A DNA stretch of 64,000 nt from Ornithobacterium rhinotracheale (GTDB lineage: Bacteria > Bacteroidota > Bacteroidia > Flavobacteriales > Weeksellaceae), in NCBI RefSeq assembly GCF_004088395.1, contig NZ_CP035107.1:1379001-1443000 (forward strand), read 5' to 3'. The notes under the pieces are model-generated. The model saw nothing but the letters and a program-made list of their open reading frames with translations, was not told where the DNA came from and did not search any database. Of this stretch, positions 16,168 through 25,544 are shown piece after piece. Each line of letters begins with the position of its first letter. The stretch's first letter is position 1. Position numbers and translations under genes: made by a program.

Positions 16168-17292
16168 ATGAAAATAGGAATCGTCTGTTATCCCACCTAT
16201 GGTGGGAGCGGAATCGTGGCAACAGAGCTCGGTATGGAAATGGCTAAAAAAGGGCATCAAGTGCATTTCATAAGTTATAGTTTGCCTGCGAGGCTAGATG
16301 TTACTATTCCCAACATTACATTTCACCAAGTGCATATTAAGGAGTATGAGCTTTTTCACTACCAGCCGTATTCTCTGGCGCTTAGCACGCTCATTGTAGA
16401 AATCACCGAGCGGCAGGGGCTAGATTTGCTACATGTGCATTACGCCATTCCGCACGCATATGCCGCCTATTTTGCCAAGCAAATCCTAAAAGAGCGCGGC
16501 AAAGATTTGCCCGTAATCACGACACTGCACGGCACCGACATCACGCTCGTGGGTCAGCACCCATCGTATAAATCCGCGGTGGAATTTAGCATCAATCAAT
16601 CTGATGCAGTAACCACCGTCTCCGAAAGTTTACGAAAAGACACCTACACGGTATTCAACATCACAAAGCCCATCGAGGTAATTCCCAACTTCATTGATAA
16701 CGAGCTGTACCGCTACTTAGGCGAATGCATTCGGAGCCACATCGCATCGCCGGAGGAGAAAATTTTAATCCATGTTTCCAACCTTAGAGCCGTAAAACGC
16801 GTAACCGATGTGGTAGAGATATTCTACCGCGTGCAGCAAAAAATCCCCACCAAACTCATCATCGTGGGCGAAGGTCCTGAGTGGGACAATGCTCTGCATT
16901 TAATCCAGAAATATAATTTGGACGACAAGGTGAAAAACTTTGGAAAAGTGAAAAACCTCAACCAAATTTTATGCATTTCGGATCTTTTTGTATTACCTTC
17001 GGCACAAGAAAGTTTTGGATTGGCAGCACTTGAGGCCATGGCTGCTGGCGTGCCTGTTTTAAGCTCCGATGTGGGCGGAATCCCTGAGGTGAATATCGAC
17101 CGAAAAACGGGCTATGTGTGCAATATGGGCGATGTAGAGACCATGGCACAAAAGGCAATTGAACTTTTGAGCAATGATGAATTGCTTGCCGAAATGAAAG
17201 TTAATGCCAAAAAAAGGGCACATGATTTTGATATCAAAAACATACTGCCCCTTTATGAAAATCTTTACCAAAGAGTACACGAGGAATTTTAA
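16168..17292 (+). CDS. bshA: N-acetyl-alpha-D-glucosaminyl L-malate synthase, bacillithiol pathway
   Basis: BshA joins GlcNAc from UDP-GlcNAc to L-malate, the first step of bacillithiol synthesis. It is a GT4-type glycosyltransferase of 374 residues with the BshA N-terminus IGIVCYPTYGGSGIVATELG, HVHYAIPHA, TTLHGTDITLVG, and the C-terminal GT4 donor-site stretch PSAQESFGLAALEAMAAGVPV. The start at the ATG at 16168 matches the family. An in-frame TTG at 16147 would add seven unlikely residues. It is the last gene of the amidase-GH3 run and ends in a terminator that overlaps its stop codon. Confidence 0.93.
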   Translation: MKIGIVCYPTYGGSGIVATELGMEMAKKGHQVHFISYSLPARLDVTIPNITFHQVHIKEYELFHYQPYSLALSTLIVEITERQGLDLLHVHYAIPHAYAAYFAKQILKERGKDLPVITTLHGTDITLVGQHPSYKSAVEFSINQSDAVTTVSESLRKDTYTVFNITKPIEVIPNFIDNELYRYLGECIRSHIASPEEKILIHVSNLRAVKRVTDVVEIFYRVQQKIPTKLIIVGEGPEWDNALHLIQKYNLDDKVKNFGKVKNLNQILCISDLFVLPSAQESFGLAALEAMAAGVPVLSSDVGGIPEVNIDRKTGYVCNMGDVETMAQKAIELLSNDELLAEMKVNAKKRAHDFDIKNILPLYENLYQRVHEEF

Positions 17293-17309
17293 AATTCCTC
17301 GTTTTTTTT
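17281..17309. terminator. terminator between bshA and the PL8 lyase gene
   Basis: GAGGAATTTT and AAAATTCCTC form a perfect 10-bp stem followed by T8 on the plus strand. The stem covers the end of bshA and the T-run touches the stop codon of the convergent lyase gene. Confidence 0.85.
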
Positions 17310-20202
17310 ATCTTTTATTTAAGCTAAATTCTACTGGAATCCCGTGCTGGCAAGCTACTTTGATTTCCGTTTTCCCTGCATGGTGCTTCGCCTCAACTTT
17401 GTCGTTTGGTTTAGCCAATTCAAAATTGCCATTCAGCACCACTCTTCTATGCGTTACGCCGCTTTCTCTGCTCGTGGTGTAATTATAATCTCCTAAATCC
17501 AAATCTGGATTGCAAACACTCATCAAAACTCCTGAATTTTGTGGCTGAACCATTACCATCGTTTCCTCCGAAATCTCTTTGATTAACTTAGCCTTATCAT
17601 CTCTAAATTCTTTAAAAACCGCATATGCCTCTACTCCACTTGGCTTATCCTTTACAATGTGTGCCACCTCATCTTGACGCAAAATCTGATAATTTAATTT
17701 TCCTTTTCTAATTCTCTTTTCTTGTAATTCATCGGCATTCAAGAAAACAGTATATGCATATTTTTGTGCTTTTGGAGCATTTCCGTGATTTAACACCGCT
17801 GAATAAAATAAGCCTCTTGCCATTTTTTTGGTTTTATCATTTGGCGAAATTTGTTCTCTTAATTTAATCTCTAAATCTTGCCCTTTTGGCACATAATACA
17901 GCGTTCCTGTAGCATCTTTTAGCATGTAGCCATTGCGATTTTTCTGCTGAGAATAAACAAATTTTTGTTTGGCTGTTTGCTGGAACAAAGTCGTCTGCGT
18001 AGGATATTCCTTATTATCATTTGAAATATTTGAGCCTAAACAAATTAACTGATTTCCAAAACAAAATACAGATTTATAGGCCTTGAACGAAGGCGTAAAA
18101 TTCTTAACATCATATTCGCCCAATTTCATTGCAAACATTCCGTATTTGCCGTCTGCCAAGCGAGAGCTACCTGCAAATGTGCTCGGCTGATTGAGCATAT
18201 CGCTCCCCACAAAAGGCGATTCCAAAATATCCCATGGCAACTGAATACTTGTTACCCCTGGCGCACGATTCCAATCCCAGCCATCTTCTGCAAAACCGCT
18301 TGCACGCTCGGTGATGACTCCGTCTTTATTGGCTGTCCCGATGATTTGTACCAAGCCATAGCTCTGGTAACGCCCATAACGATTATCTCTAGCATAAAGC
18401 TCTGCTCCCCAAATGTTTTTCGTGAAACCTTTTAAGGAAATCATATAGTTCTGATAACGATAAATGCCCTGGCTTGCATAATTAAAGACATAAAATCCTT
18501 GAGGCGAATTAGATGGCTTAACACCCTCTTTTTCAAATAAATTAATGAATTTCTTATATTCTGAAGAGGGAACAATTCCTTTGCTTAAACGGAGAAAATC
18601 GGCAGCTAACTCTTTGTCCAATTCTTGATTAGAAACCGCAGCATACGCAAAAGCCAATACAGCTCTTTTGCTCATTCCGCCATACACCGCATGAAATGGA
18701 TGACGCCCTGCAGCCGCCAAGCCCCAATCTCTTAAATTCGTGTATCTTACCAAGGATTTTAGCGCAAATTTATACACATCATACGCAGGTTTGTCTAGCA
18801 CAAAATCGGTTTTTTCCACGCAATTCAAATATTCCCCAATCCCAGCATATCCTGGCACAGAATAAGCGGGATAATTACCGCCATGGTGAAATCCTGTTCC
18901 GTCGATTTTGATACCCCCAATCGTTCCTGGCGTAAACTTCAAAGTGCTACTAATCCAGCGACTCAGAGATTTTAAATTTCGGTATTTTTCCTCTGGCGTA
19001 TCTGCCCACAGTGCAGCCGTCAATCTTGGGGTGAGAAGCGTGTTCCAAGAATCACAAAGCTCATCTCGTTTAGCCTCTACACGGGCACGTGTTTCTGCCA
19101 ATCCGCTCCAGAAGACTAGAGCTTTGCGTGCTTCGTTCCATAAGTTTTCTTGTTTTAGCACCTCTTCCATTCGCCAAAGGGCACCAAACATTTCTTTAAT
19201 ATCATACCCATAATGGTGATTGGTTCCCATACCGCTCTCGTAGGCAAATCCTTGATTTAGCATGTATTTCACTCCTTTGATGAAATCGTTTTTAAACTTA
19301 GGGTTTTTGGTATTAATATAGGCTCGAGAGTTTAAATCTAAATAATCATTGATTTCGATAAAACTCACATCTTCACCTTTGCGCACATTGTTTTTTTGCA
19401 TTAGAGGGGCACCTTTTGTCCCATCGGGGGAGATGTGTAAAATTTGGTCTAATTCTGAGAGTCTTGCACTTTCTTTTTCAGAAAGATTTTTCTCAGAATA
19501 CATCTTTTTCACGCGTTTTTCTACTTGTGCAATTTGTGCTTTTTGTGCTGGCGAAATCTTAGCTGGAATGGCTAAATCATATGGTGTTTGCTCCCATTTG
19601 TGCAACAATCCCCAATGCCAAATATCTCGCTTTAGATGTCGGTTGTTTTCAGGGATTTGTGCATCGGGTGTCGCTTGGCGGTCTACATAATTTTCAAAAC
19701 TTACACGATCGATGAAAATATGGGAATTTGATACATTTTTAGGCGAAATCACATTCATTGCCACAATTGGCTTTTCGGTTGTTTTGCCACCATCGGGTGT
19801 CCACATATCTGAATACGAAATCCATGCAGCACGCCACCCCGTAAAATTTAGATTAAAATCAAAGGTATATTGCACTTGACCTTGCGCATCTACAAAATTG
19901 AAAACCAATGGTGTAGATTGTGGGATTTCGTTAAATACCCAAAGCTTTACACCTGCTCTTTTCTTGAAATTTTTGACGCTTTTGGCTATATCAGGACTAT
20001 TGAATGATACAATCGAGTTAGGTGCATACCATTTCCATAAAAGTGATTGCTTCCCATCTTTGTAATATTTATCACTCAACGAAATCATTGATTTTTTAAA
20101 TGTCGTAGTTACATCTTGTGGAAGTGTATTTCCTTCAAAACTTTGTGCTCCTGCTTGCCCAAAGATCAGTGCAGAAAATGCTAAAAAACTATATTTATTC
20201 AT
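17308..20202 (-). CDS. polysaccharide lyase family 8, chondroitin-sulfate-ABC-lyase-like
   Basis: The predicted enzyme cleaves chondroitin/dermatan sulfate or hyaluronan by beta-elimination into 4,5-unsaturated disaccharides. It has 964 residues: a signal peptide (ending QAGAQS), an N-terminal jelly-roll domain as in chondroitinase ABC (about 20-185), an alpha/alpha toroid catalytic domain (about 190-560) and C-terminal beta-sandwiches. The probable catalytic residues are His440 and Tyr447 in GFHHGGNYPAY and Arg500 in AAAGRHPF. Their spacing is close to His501, Tyr508 and Arg560 of the Proteus enzyme. Exact substrate range is inferred. It follows the fucosidase operon but has its own -7 element. 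Confidence 0.9.
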   Translation of the reverse strand: MNKYSFLAFSALIFGQAGAQSFEGNTLPQDVTTTFKKSMISLSDKYYKDGKQSLLWKWYAPNSIVSFNSPDIAKSVKNFKKRAGVKLWVFNEIPQSTPLVFNFVDAQGQVQYTFDFNLNFTGWRAAWISYSDMWTPDGGKTTEKPIVAMNVISPKNVSNSHIFIDRVSFENYVDRQATPDAQIPENNRHLKRDIWHWGLLHKWEQTPYDLAIPAKISPAQKAQIAQVEKRVKKMYSEKNLSEKESARLSELDQILHISPDGTKGAPLMQKNNVRKGEDVSFIEINDYLDLNSRAYINTKNPKFKNDFIKGVKYMLNQGFAYESGMGTNHHYGYDIKEMFGALWRMEEVLKQENLWNEARKALVFWSGLAETRARVEAKRDELCDSWNTLLTPRLTAALWADTPEEKYRNLKSLSRWISSTLKFTPGTIGGIKIDGTGFHHGGNYPAYSVPGYAGIGEYLNCVEKTDFVLDKPAYDVYKFALKSLVRYTNLRDWGLAAAGRHPFHAVYGGMSKRAVLAFAYAAVSNQELDKELAADFLRLSKGIVPSSEYKKFINLFEKEGVKPSNSPQGFYVFNYASQGIYRYQNYMISLKGFTKNIWGAELYARDNRYGRYQSYGLVQIIGTANKDGVITERASGFAEDGWDWNRAPGVTSIQLPWDILESPFVGSDMLNQPSTFAGSSRLADGKYGMFAMKLGEYDVKNFTPSFKAYKSVFCFGNQLICLGSNISNDNKEYPTQTTLFQQTAKQKFVYSQQKNRNGYMLKDATGTLYYVPKGQDLEIKLREQISPNDKTKKMARGLFYSAVLNHGNAPKAQKYAYTVFLNADELQEKRIRKGKLNYQILRQDEVAHIVKDKPSGVEAYAVFKEFRDDKAKLIKEISEETMVMVQPQNSGVLMSVCNPDLDLGDYNYTTSRESGVTHRRVVLNGNFELAKPNDKVEAKHHAGKTEIKVACQHGIPVEFSLNKR

Positions 20203-20229
20203 ATTCTATTTTTTTCTATGCATAAGAAA

Positions 20230-20237
20230 CAAAGATA
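20230..20237 (-). promoter_or_regulatory. -7 promoter element of the PL8 gene
   Basis: TATCTTTG on the minus strand, 27 bases upstream of the lyase start, with no clear -33. Together with the terminator at 20286 it suggests that the lyase gene is transcribed separately from the fucosidase operon. Confidence 0.4.
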
Positions 20238-20285
20238 TAAATTTAATCAATACACAGACTATGCTTTGTGTCATATTTACAAACA

Positions 20286-20314
20286 AAAAAAGACAGCTTG
20301 AAAAAGCTGTCTTT
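20286..20314 (-). terminator. terminator after the GH29 gene
   Basis: AAAGACAGCTT and AAGCTGTCTTT arms on the minus strand, with a T-run, directly downstream of the fucosidase stop at 20333. Confidence 0.85.
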
Positions 20315-20332
20315 CCTTTATTTAACATTTAA

Positions 20333-22450
20333 TTATTTTACAATAACGCCTACTTCTGCGGCACCTAATCTCTGCTTACCGTCGAGTGTTTGCAATGCTT
20401 TTAATTTTAAAAATCTCATTTTTAAGGCATTTTTAAACACGATGTTTTGCGTAATGGGGTTGTTTTCAATATTATCGAATTCGCCACTGGTGATGCTTGT
20501 CCAGTTTACGCCATCAGGGCTGGTAAGTAGCTCGTATTTTTTAACCACGCCGATGGCTCCGCTCGCTGCTGGCGGGGTATAGATAAATTCCTTTACGCGC
20601 AGAGATTTTCCTAAATCTAGGGTGATTTCAGGCGCTTCGCCCGCAGGAGTTGTCCAGCCACTTTGCTCGTTATCGTCGAGCATTCGCTGCATACGGTCTT
20701 GCTCTTTGGGGCTGATGATTTTAATGTCCTTTTTGGCAAAAGCAAATCGACGGCTTACCAAATCGCTTGCTTTCTTGGTCTTTGTATCCACGGATTTAGC
20801 TACTACGATGCCCTGCTCTAAATGAAATGGCGCTTGGTATAATTGTGCTTTTTGGTCAAAATCAAGGGGCACCTCTTTTTGGTTTTCGGGCAGGATTAGG
20901 TAGTAAATGTCTACGGCTAAATCATCTGCGGCAAGGCTTACTTTGCCTGCTTTATTGCGCTCAATGCGTGGCGTGGTGAGCAAAGTGGGGGCGTAATATA
21001 GCTGCGCGGTGGCTATCACAGGGGTTGCCATAGCGCTCTCGATATTGAAACGCAAGGCGGTGGCTGTAACTGGCCTAAAACGCAGAATTCTCTTGTAGCC
21101 TATGGTGGTGCCTGCGCCTATCTTTTGCCATTTACCATCAATCTCGGCCTCAATGCTGAATGCCTCTACTCGCTGGCCTAAGCGAATGTTTTCTTGGGCA
21201 AGGAATCGGTTAAAGGTCTGCGGTTGCTTGAATCTGAACACCACAGAGCCTACTTTTTTATCATCATCTAGCGCCCAATAGGTTTCTAGCTTATCATCTA
21301 AAAGGTTTTGAGGCGAAAAGGCTTTGTTATTGTTTCTAATATTTGTAGCCTGAATCTGAACTGATTTTAAAATTGGATTGGCAAAATCTTCTTTTAATTT
21401 TTCGCCTAAACGCATTAGTTGCTTTTCATCGTTTTCGTGGATAAGCCCGCGTGTATCGATTGGGATGTTGAGCAATAAATTGGCATTTCTACCGACTGAT
21501 TTGTAATAAATGTCTAAAAGATGAGGCAAAGTCTTCACTTGATTGTCTTGACTTTTATGATAATACCAGCCTGGTCTTGTGGAAACATCTGCTTCGGCAG
21601 GCGACCAATCTTTCCCTCCCTTTATCCCATTTACTAGGAATCTTCTGTTGTCTTTCCCAGGAATAATGCTGTCTCTATCAAGCGTACTCCAATTGGTTTC
21701 GGCGGCAATTCCGCGCTCGTTGCCCACCCATCTAGCATCTACGGCATCTCCCCAAATAATAGCTTTAGGCTGGTGTTTACGCACGATTTCGATTACCTTG
21801 TCCCATTGATAATAGGTTTTGCTATCAATTTTGCGTGTTTCTCGTGCGCCTCCGTAGTAGCCATCGCCTCCGTTGGCGCCATCAAACCAGACTTCGTAAA
21901 TATCGCCATAATTGGTCATTAATTCCTTTAATTGATTATGGAAGTAATCTACATACTCGGCGCGAGCGTATTGTGGGTGATTTCTGTCCCACGGCGAGAG
22001 GTATACGCCAAATTTTAATCCATATTTTTTGCACGCATCGGCTACTTCTTTCACTATGTCGCCTTTTCCGTTTTTGTACGGAGAGTTTTTGATGGAATGC
22101 TCGGTGTAGGCTGATGGCCAAAGGCAGAATCCATCGTGGTGCTTGGCGGTGAGTATAATGCCTTTCATACCGGCCTCTTTGACAATGCGCGCCCACTGCT
22201 CTGCGTCAAATTCTGTGGGATTAAACTTTTTAGGATCTTCATCGCCATAGCCCCACTCACGGTCGGTAAAGGTGTTCATATTGAAATGGGCAAAGGCGTA
22301 ATATTCCATTTGGTTCCATTTCACTTGTAAATCTGTGGGGGTGGCGCCATAAGGTGCGGGCGCTCCTGCGATTGATTTAATTGCATTGGGCGTGGAGCAG
22401 GCTAAAAATAGGCTGCTGGCTACGCCTAGGATTATATTCTTTTTGTTCAT
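20333..22450 (-). CDS. alpha-L-fucosidase (GH29) lipoprotein with F5/8-type domain
   Basis: The enzyme should remove alpha-linked fucose from host glycans such as mucin. It is a lipoprotein (SLFLACS, Cys18) of 705 residues. The GH29 TIM barrel spans about 35-370 with TAKHHDGFCLWPS (102-114) and the nucleophile Asp190 in EVWFDGANGGDG. Two beta-rich regions follow, the last (about 590-705) resembling an F5/8 type C (CBM32) domain (WTTPAGEAPEITLDLGKSL). It is the last gene of the four-gene sialic-acid operon, 16 bases after nanQ, which suggests co-release of fucose and sialic acid from the same glycan chains. Confidence 0.92.
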   Translation of the reverse strand: MNKKNIILGVASSLFLACSTPNAIKSIAGAPAPYGATPTDLQVKWNQMEYYAFAHFNMNTFTDREWGYGDEDPKKFNPTEFDAEQWARIVKEAGMKGIILTAKHHDGFCLWPSAYTEHSIKNSPYKNGKGDIVKEVADACKKYGLKFGVYLSPWDRNHPQYARAEYVDYFHNQLKELMTNYGDIYEVWFDGANGGDGYYGGARETRKIDSKTYYQWDKVIEIVRKHQPKAIIWGDAVDARWVGNERGIAAETNWSTLDRDSIIPGKDNRRFLVNGIKGGKDWSPAEADVSTRPGWYYHKSQDNQVKTLPHLLDIYYKSVGRNANLLLNIPIDTRGLIHENDEKQLMRLGEKLKEDFANPILKSVQIQATNIRNNNKAFSPQNLLDDKLETYWALDDDKKVGSVVFRFKQPQTFNRFLAQENIRLGQRVEAFSIEAEIDGKWQKIGAGTTIGYKRILRFRPVTATALRFNIESAMATPVIATAQLYYAPTLLTTPRIERNKAGKVSLAADDLAVDIYYLILPENQKEVPLDFDQKAQLYQAPFHLEQGIVVAKSVDTKTKKASDLVSRRFAFAKKDIKIISPKEQDRMQRMLDDNEQSGWTTPAGEAPEITLDLGKSLRVKEFIYTPPAASGAIGVVKKYELLTSPDGVNWTSITSGEFDNIENNPITQNIVFKNALKMRFLKLKALQTLDGKQRLGAAEVGVIVK

Positions 22451-22466
22451 CTTTCTGGGCTTAAAC

Positions 22467-22913
22467 CTAATTTTTTACTTTGACTACTAATTTTCTCACC
22501 GAGCCCTCTCCTATCACTGGGGCGTGTGCATCTTCTGGGTAGAATATTACAAACTCCCCAGGCTGTAACTCTAAATAGGAAGTTGCTGCATCACGATACA
22601 GCCCGCAATCCTTCTCCGCTGAGTAGGCTTGTAGCTCATCTGTACAGGCATCTAAATCCTTCCAGCCTATGCACTCCGTGCCTTGCAAAAGCACTTGGAT
22701 ATCGATATACTTTCTGTGATATTCCAGTACTTGTTCCTCTTTTGGTTTTAAATCGGAATGGGAGTTTATGATAAATAAATCTTCGCCCTCTAATTCTATT
22801 TTGCCCAATTCTGTATGGAGCAAATCGTGGGATTTGATGTAATCAAATGCCTTTTTAAAGGCGGGGTGCAGATGCTCGTACCTGCTGCTGTTTTTTAAAT
22901 TTGATAAAACCAT
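22467..22913 (-). CDS. nanQ: YhcH/YjgK/YiaL family protein, probable N-acetylneuraminate anomerase
   Basis: A 148-residue cupin-like protein with the family motifs EYHRKYIDIQVLLQGTECIGW, EFVIFYPEDAHAP and a C-terminal VRKLVVKVK strand. The E. coli member NanQ (YhcH) speeds the alpha/beta interconversion of N-acetylneuraminate or of the ring-opened sugar in the cytoplasm. Here it lies 12 bases behind the mutarotase-transporter gene, which supports the same role. The putative metal-binding His and Glu residues are present. Confidence 0.85.
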   Translation of the reverse strand: MVLSNLKNSSRYEHLHPAFKKAFDYIKSHDLLHTELGKIELEGEDLFIINSHSDLKPKEEQVLEYHRKYIDIQVLLQGTECIGWKDLDACTDELQAYSAEKDCGLYRDAATSYLELQPGEFVIFYPEDAHAPVIGEGSVRKLVVKVKN

Positions 22914-22925
22914 ATGTGTTAATTT

Positions 22926-25532
22926 TTATTTTTTAAGTTCTCTTGTCTTCCAAGTAAGCCCTTGGTTATCTTTTTCATTTTTAATAAAAAGGCTAAAAAT
23001 TAAGGCAAATCCTATGCTTGCAACTAAGCCCACAAGCCCATAGAGTAGGAATGAAAGGCTCGTTTTTTCCTTCACAATATAGAGGATTACCACGCCACAA
23101 ATCACGCCTAGCAATGCCGAAATTCCGTTTACACGCGGGAAGAAGATTCCAAGGATAAATAAAGCGCCGAGCCCACTGGTGAGCAGGCCTAAAAAGGTGT
23201 TGAATTGGTCCCAAAGCGAGGTGATATTCCAAGTGGCTAAGATGAGTGCCATAGCCATGCCTAGTAGCCCGATGAGGATTCCAGAAATTTGAGCGACTTT
23301 CATCTGTTTTTTAAGCGCAATGTTCGGCGTGATAATTTTGTAAAAATCATTTACAAGCACCGCCGAGGCTGAATTAATGTTTGATGAGAGGGTACTCATC
23401 GCCGCAGCAAAAATAGCGGCTATTAATAATCCTGCGAAGCCAATTGGCATCTCGGAAACTATGAATTGCGGAAATACCGAATCTACATTGGGATTGGTAA
23501 TGGAAAAATCGGCTGGATTTGATTTATAAAAGGCAAAAAGCCCTGTGCCTAAAAGAAAGAAAAGCACACTCACTGGAACGCTAATGATTCCATTGAGCCA
23601 AATGCTCTTTTGGGTAGATTTTTCATCTTTAGTCGTCATATAGCGCTGAACCACAGATTGGTCGCTAGTGTATGAGATTATAGTATTGGCAAAGCCTCCT
23701 AAGAGTACAACCCAAAAGACGGGCTCCGAGAAATTGAAATCAAAATCAAAAGTTTTCATCTTATGATATTCCAGCGTGGTGTCCCAAAAGCCAGAGAGGC
23801 CGCCCTCTACGCCCATAAGCATAAAAATTAAAGCTGCAAAAGCGCCCACGATTAAGATAAAGCCCTGAATTACATCGCCCCATACCACGGCCTCCATTCC
23901 TCCGCTGGTGGAGTAAATAATGGTAACGATACTCATAATTAGTATGGAATAATATACGCTAAATCCCGTTACAGCATTTAGGGCTAAGGAGGGCAAAAAC
24001 AGCACAATGGCAATTCTACTCACCATAAATAATAAAAATAATGTGGCTGCCACCCAGCGAGTTAATCGGTTAAAACGCACCTCTAAATACTGATAAGCAG
24101 TATCGAAATTAAAGCGCAAGAAAAAGGGCAAAAAGTATTTTATAATAAACGGTGCCGCCAAAATAATTGACATATTAAACATAAACATTCGCCAATCAGA
24201 GGCATATGTCTTCGCCGGAATTGAGATAAATGTAATGGCGCTCAGTGTGGTGGCAAAAATACTAATTCCCGCTGCCCACCAAGGAATTCTACCGCTTGCC
24301 TTGAAATAATCCTCTGTATTATTGTTATTTTTCATAAAGAAAAAACCGAGCAACAGCATTCCGCCAAAATACAATATTAGCACGGCATAATTCACCCAGC
24401 CAAAATTGCTTTTATCTTGAAATTCGTAATGCATAATCTGTGGCGAGCGAACACCTGCACGCTCCTCGCCTCCCATAATATAAAGCGATTGCTTATCTGA
24501 GACTGCACCCGTTACTGCGGTAGGATTTTTCAAATCTTCCTTCATCGCAAACCAAGCATCCGTAATGGTATTGTAGACTAAAACCCGCTTATTAAACCCC
24601 TGATGATTTACCCACAGCGAATCTCTAAGCGAAATATTTTCCTGCTGAATTGCCTTTTCCACTTGATGAAAAGTCTCGCCGTGGTCGCCACCCACAATCA
24701 CAATGCTCGATGCTCCCACTGCACCTGCCGAGGCTACGGCTAATGGGAAATCTTTCTGCTCAATCTGAATGTTTTGCTTTCGAACCCACTGATTTTTAGA
24801 ATAATTAAAAACATCAGCGTAAAATGTAGTAAGCTCCCCAAGCGCTTGGCTTCTTCCGCCCAAGGCAAAGAGTGAAACGCCGTTCCCATCCTGCTGTGCC
24901 ACCAGCGCCGCACCAGAAACTGGGTGCGGATAATCTGGCAAGTGGTGCCAGCGGTCTTTTCTATCGAGGTTTAGGGCTAAAAATTGCTTTGAAGAAGTGC
25001 CATTTTCTAGCTGTCCGCCTAAAATATAGACCTCTCCATTTAGCTCACAAGCAGCGGCTGCTCTCACCGGAGCAGGCAATGAGGGATAGCCTTCAAGCAC
25101 TACCTTACCCTTCTGATATCTAATCAAATACACCTTATCTGAATAGCCATTTTCCGTTTGCCCTCCAAGGATAAGTAAGCCCTCTTTTAGGCTCACATAA
25201 GCAGGCTCGGCAATGGCTTGTGGCAGCTTTTCACCTTGATAGATTAGCTCTAATTCCTTGTCTTTGTTTTGTTTAAATATAAAAACCTCTTTAGATAAAT
25301 ATTTTTTACCATTTTGCCACGGTTTTCCATCAGGGAATGATGAGCCTCCTGCCACGATGAAGTATTCCCCCACCTTTCCAAAGGCGCTACCTGCTAGTCC
25401 TTCGTTAAAATTTTTATTTTTTAAACTTTCGAAATTATAAATTTCATTAGCATTTATTTGGCTTTGGGCTACGAGCGCAAAGGCCATAAACAGAGAAAAA
25501 TATAGCGCTAAAATGTGTCTTAAAGTCCTCAT
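22926..25532 (-). CDS. fused kelch mutarotase (NanM-like) and sodium:solute symporter, probable sialic acid importer
   Basis: The 868-residue protein has an N-terminal signal sequence and a beta-propeller of kelch repeats (about 35-365; ELNGEVYILGGQLENG, SLFALGGRSQALGE, SLYIMGGEERAG) that resembles NanM, the periplasmic sialic acid mutarotase. A transporter of the solute:sodium symporter family with some 13 helices follows (from about 385, after FGWVNYAVLILYFGGMLLLGF; SGRIPWWAAGISIFATTLSAI; TSDQSVVQRYM). Sialic acid is the probable substrate because the neighbours are NanQ and an acylglucosamine epimerase. The propeller would sit on the periplasmic side. It starts 12 bases after the epimerase gene ends. 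Confidence 0.9.
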   Translation of the reverse strand: MRTLRHILALYFSLFMAFALVAQSQINANEIYNFESLKNKNFNEGLAGSAFGKVGEYFIVAGGSSFPDGKPWQNGKKYLSKEVFIFKQNKDKELELIYQGEKLPQAIAEPAYVSLKEGLLILGGQTENGYSDKVYLIRYQKGKVVLEGYPSLPAPVRAAAACELNGEVYILGGQLENGTSSKQFLALNLDRKDRWHHLPDYPHPVSGAALVAQQDGNGVSLFALGGRSQALGELTTFYADVFNYSKNQWVRKQNIQIEQKDFPLAVASAGAVGASSIVIVGGDHGETFHQVEKAIQQENISLRDSLWVNHQGFNKRVLVYNTITDAWFAMKEDLKNPTAVTGAVSDKQSLYIMGGEERAGVRSPQIMHYEFQDKSNFGWVNYAVLILYFGGMLLLGFFFMKNNNNTEDYFKASGRIPWWAAGISIFATTLSAITFISIPAKTYASDWRMFMFNMSIILAAPFIIKYFLPFFLRFNFDTAYQYLEVRFNRLTRWVAATLFLLFMVSRIAIVLFLPSLALNAVTGFSVYYSILIMSIVTIIYSTSGGMEAVVWGDVIQGFILIVGAFAALIFMLMGVEGGLSGFWDTTLEYHKMKTFDFDFNFSEPVFWVVLLGGFANTIISYTSDQSVVQRYMTTKDEKSTQKSIWLNGIISVPVSVLFFLLGTGLFAFYKSNPADFSITNPNVDSVFPQFIVSEMPIGFAGLLIAAIFAAAMSTLSSNINSASAVLVNDFYKIITPNIALKKQMKVAQISGILIGLLGMAMALILATWNITSLWDQFNTFLGLLTSGLGALFILGIFFPRVNGISALLGVICGVVILYIVKEKTSLSFLLYGLVGLVASIGFALIFSLFIKNEKDNQGLTWKTRELKK

Positions 25533-25544
25533 TTATTTATATTT

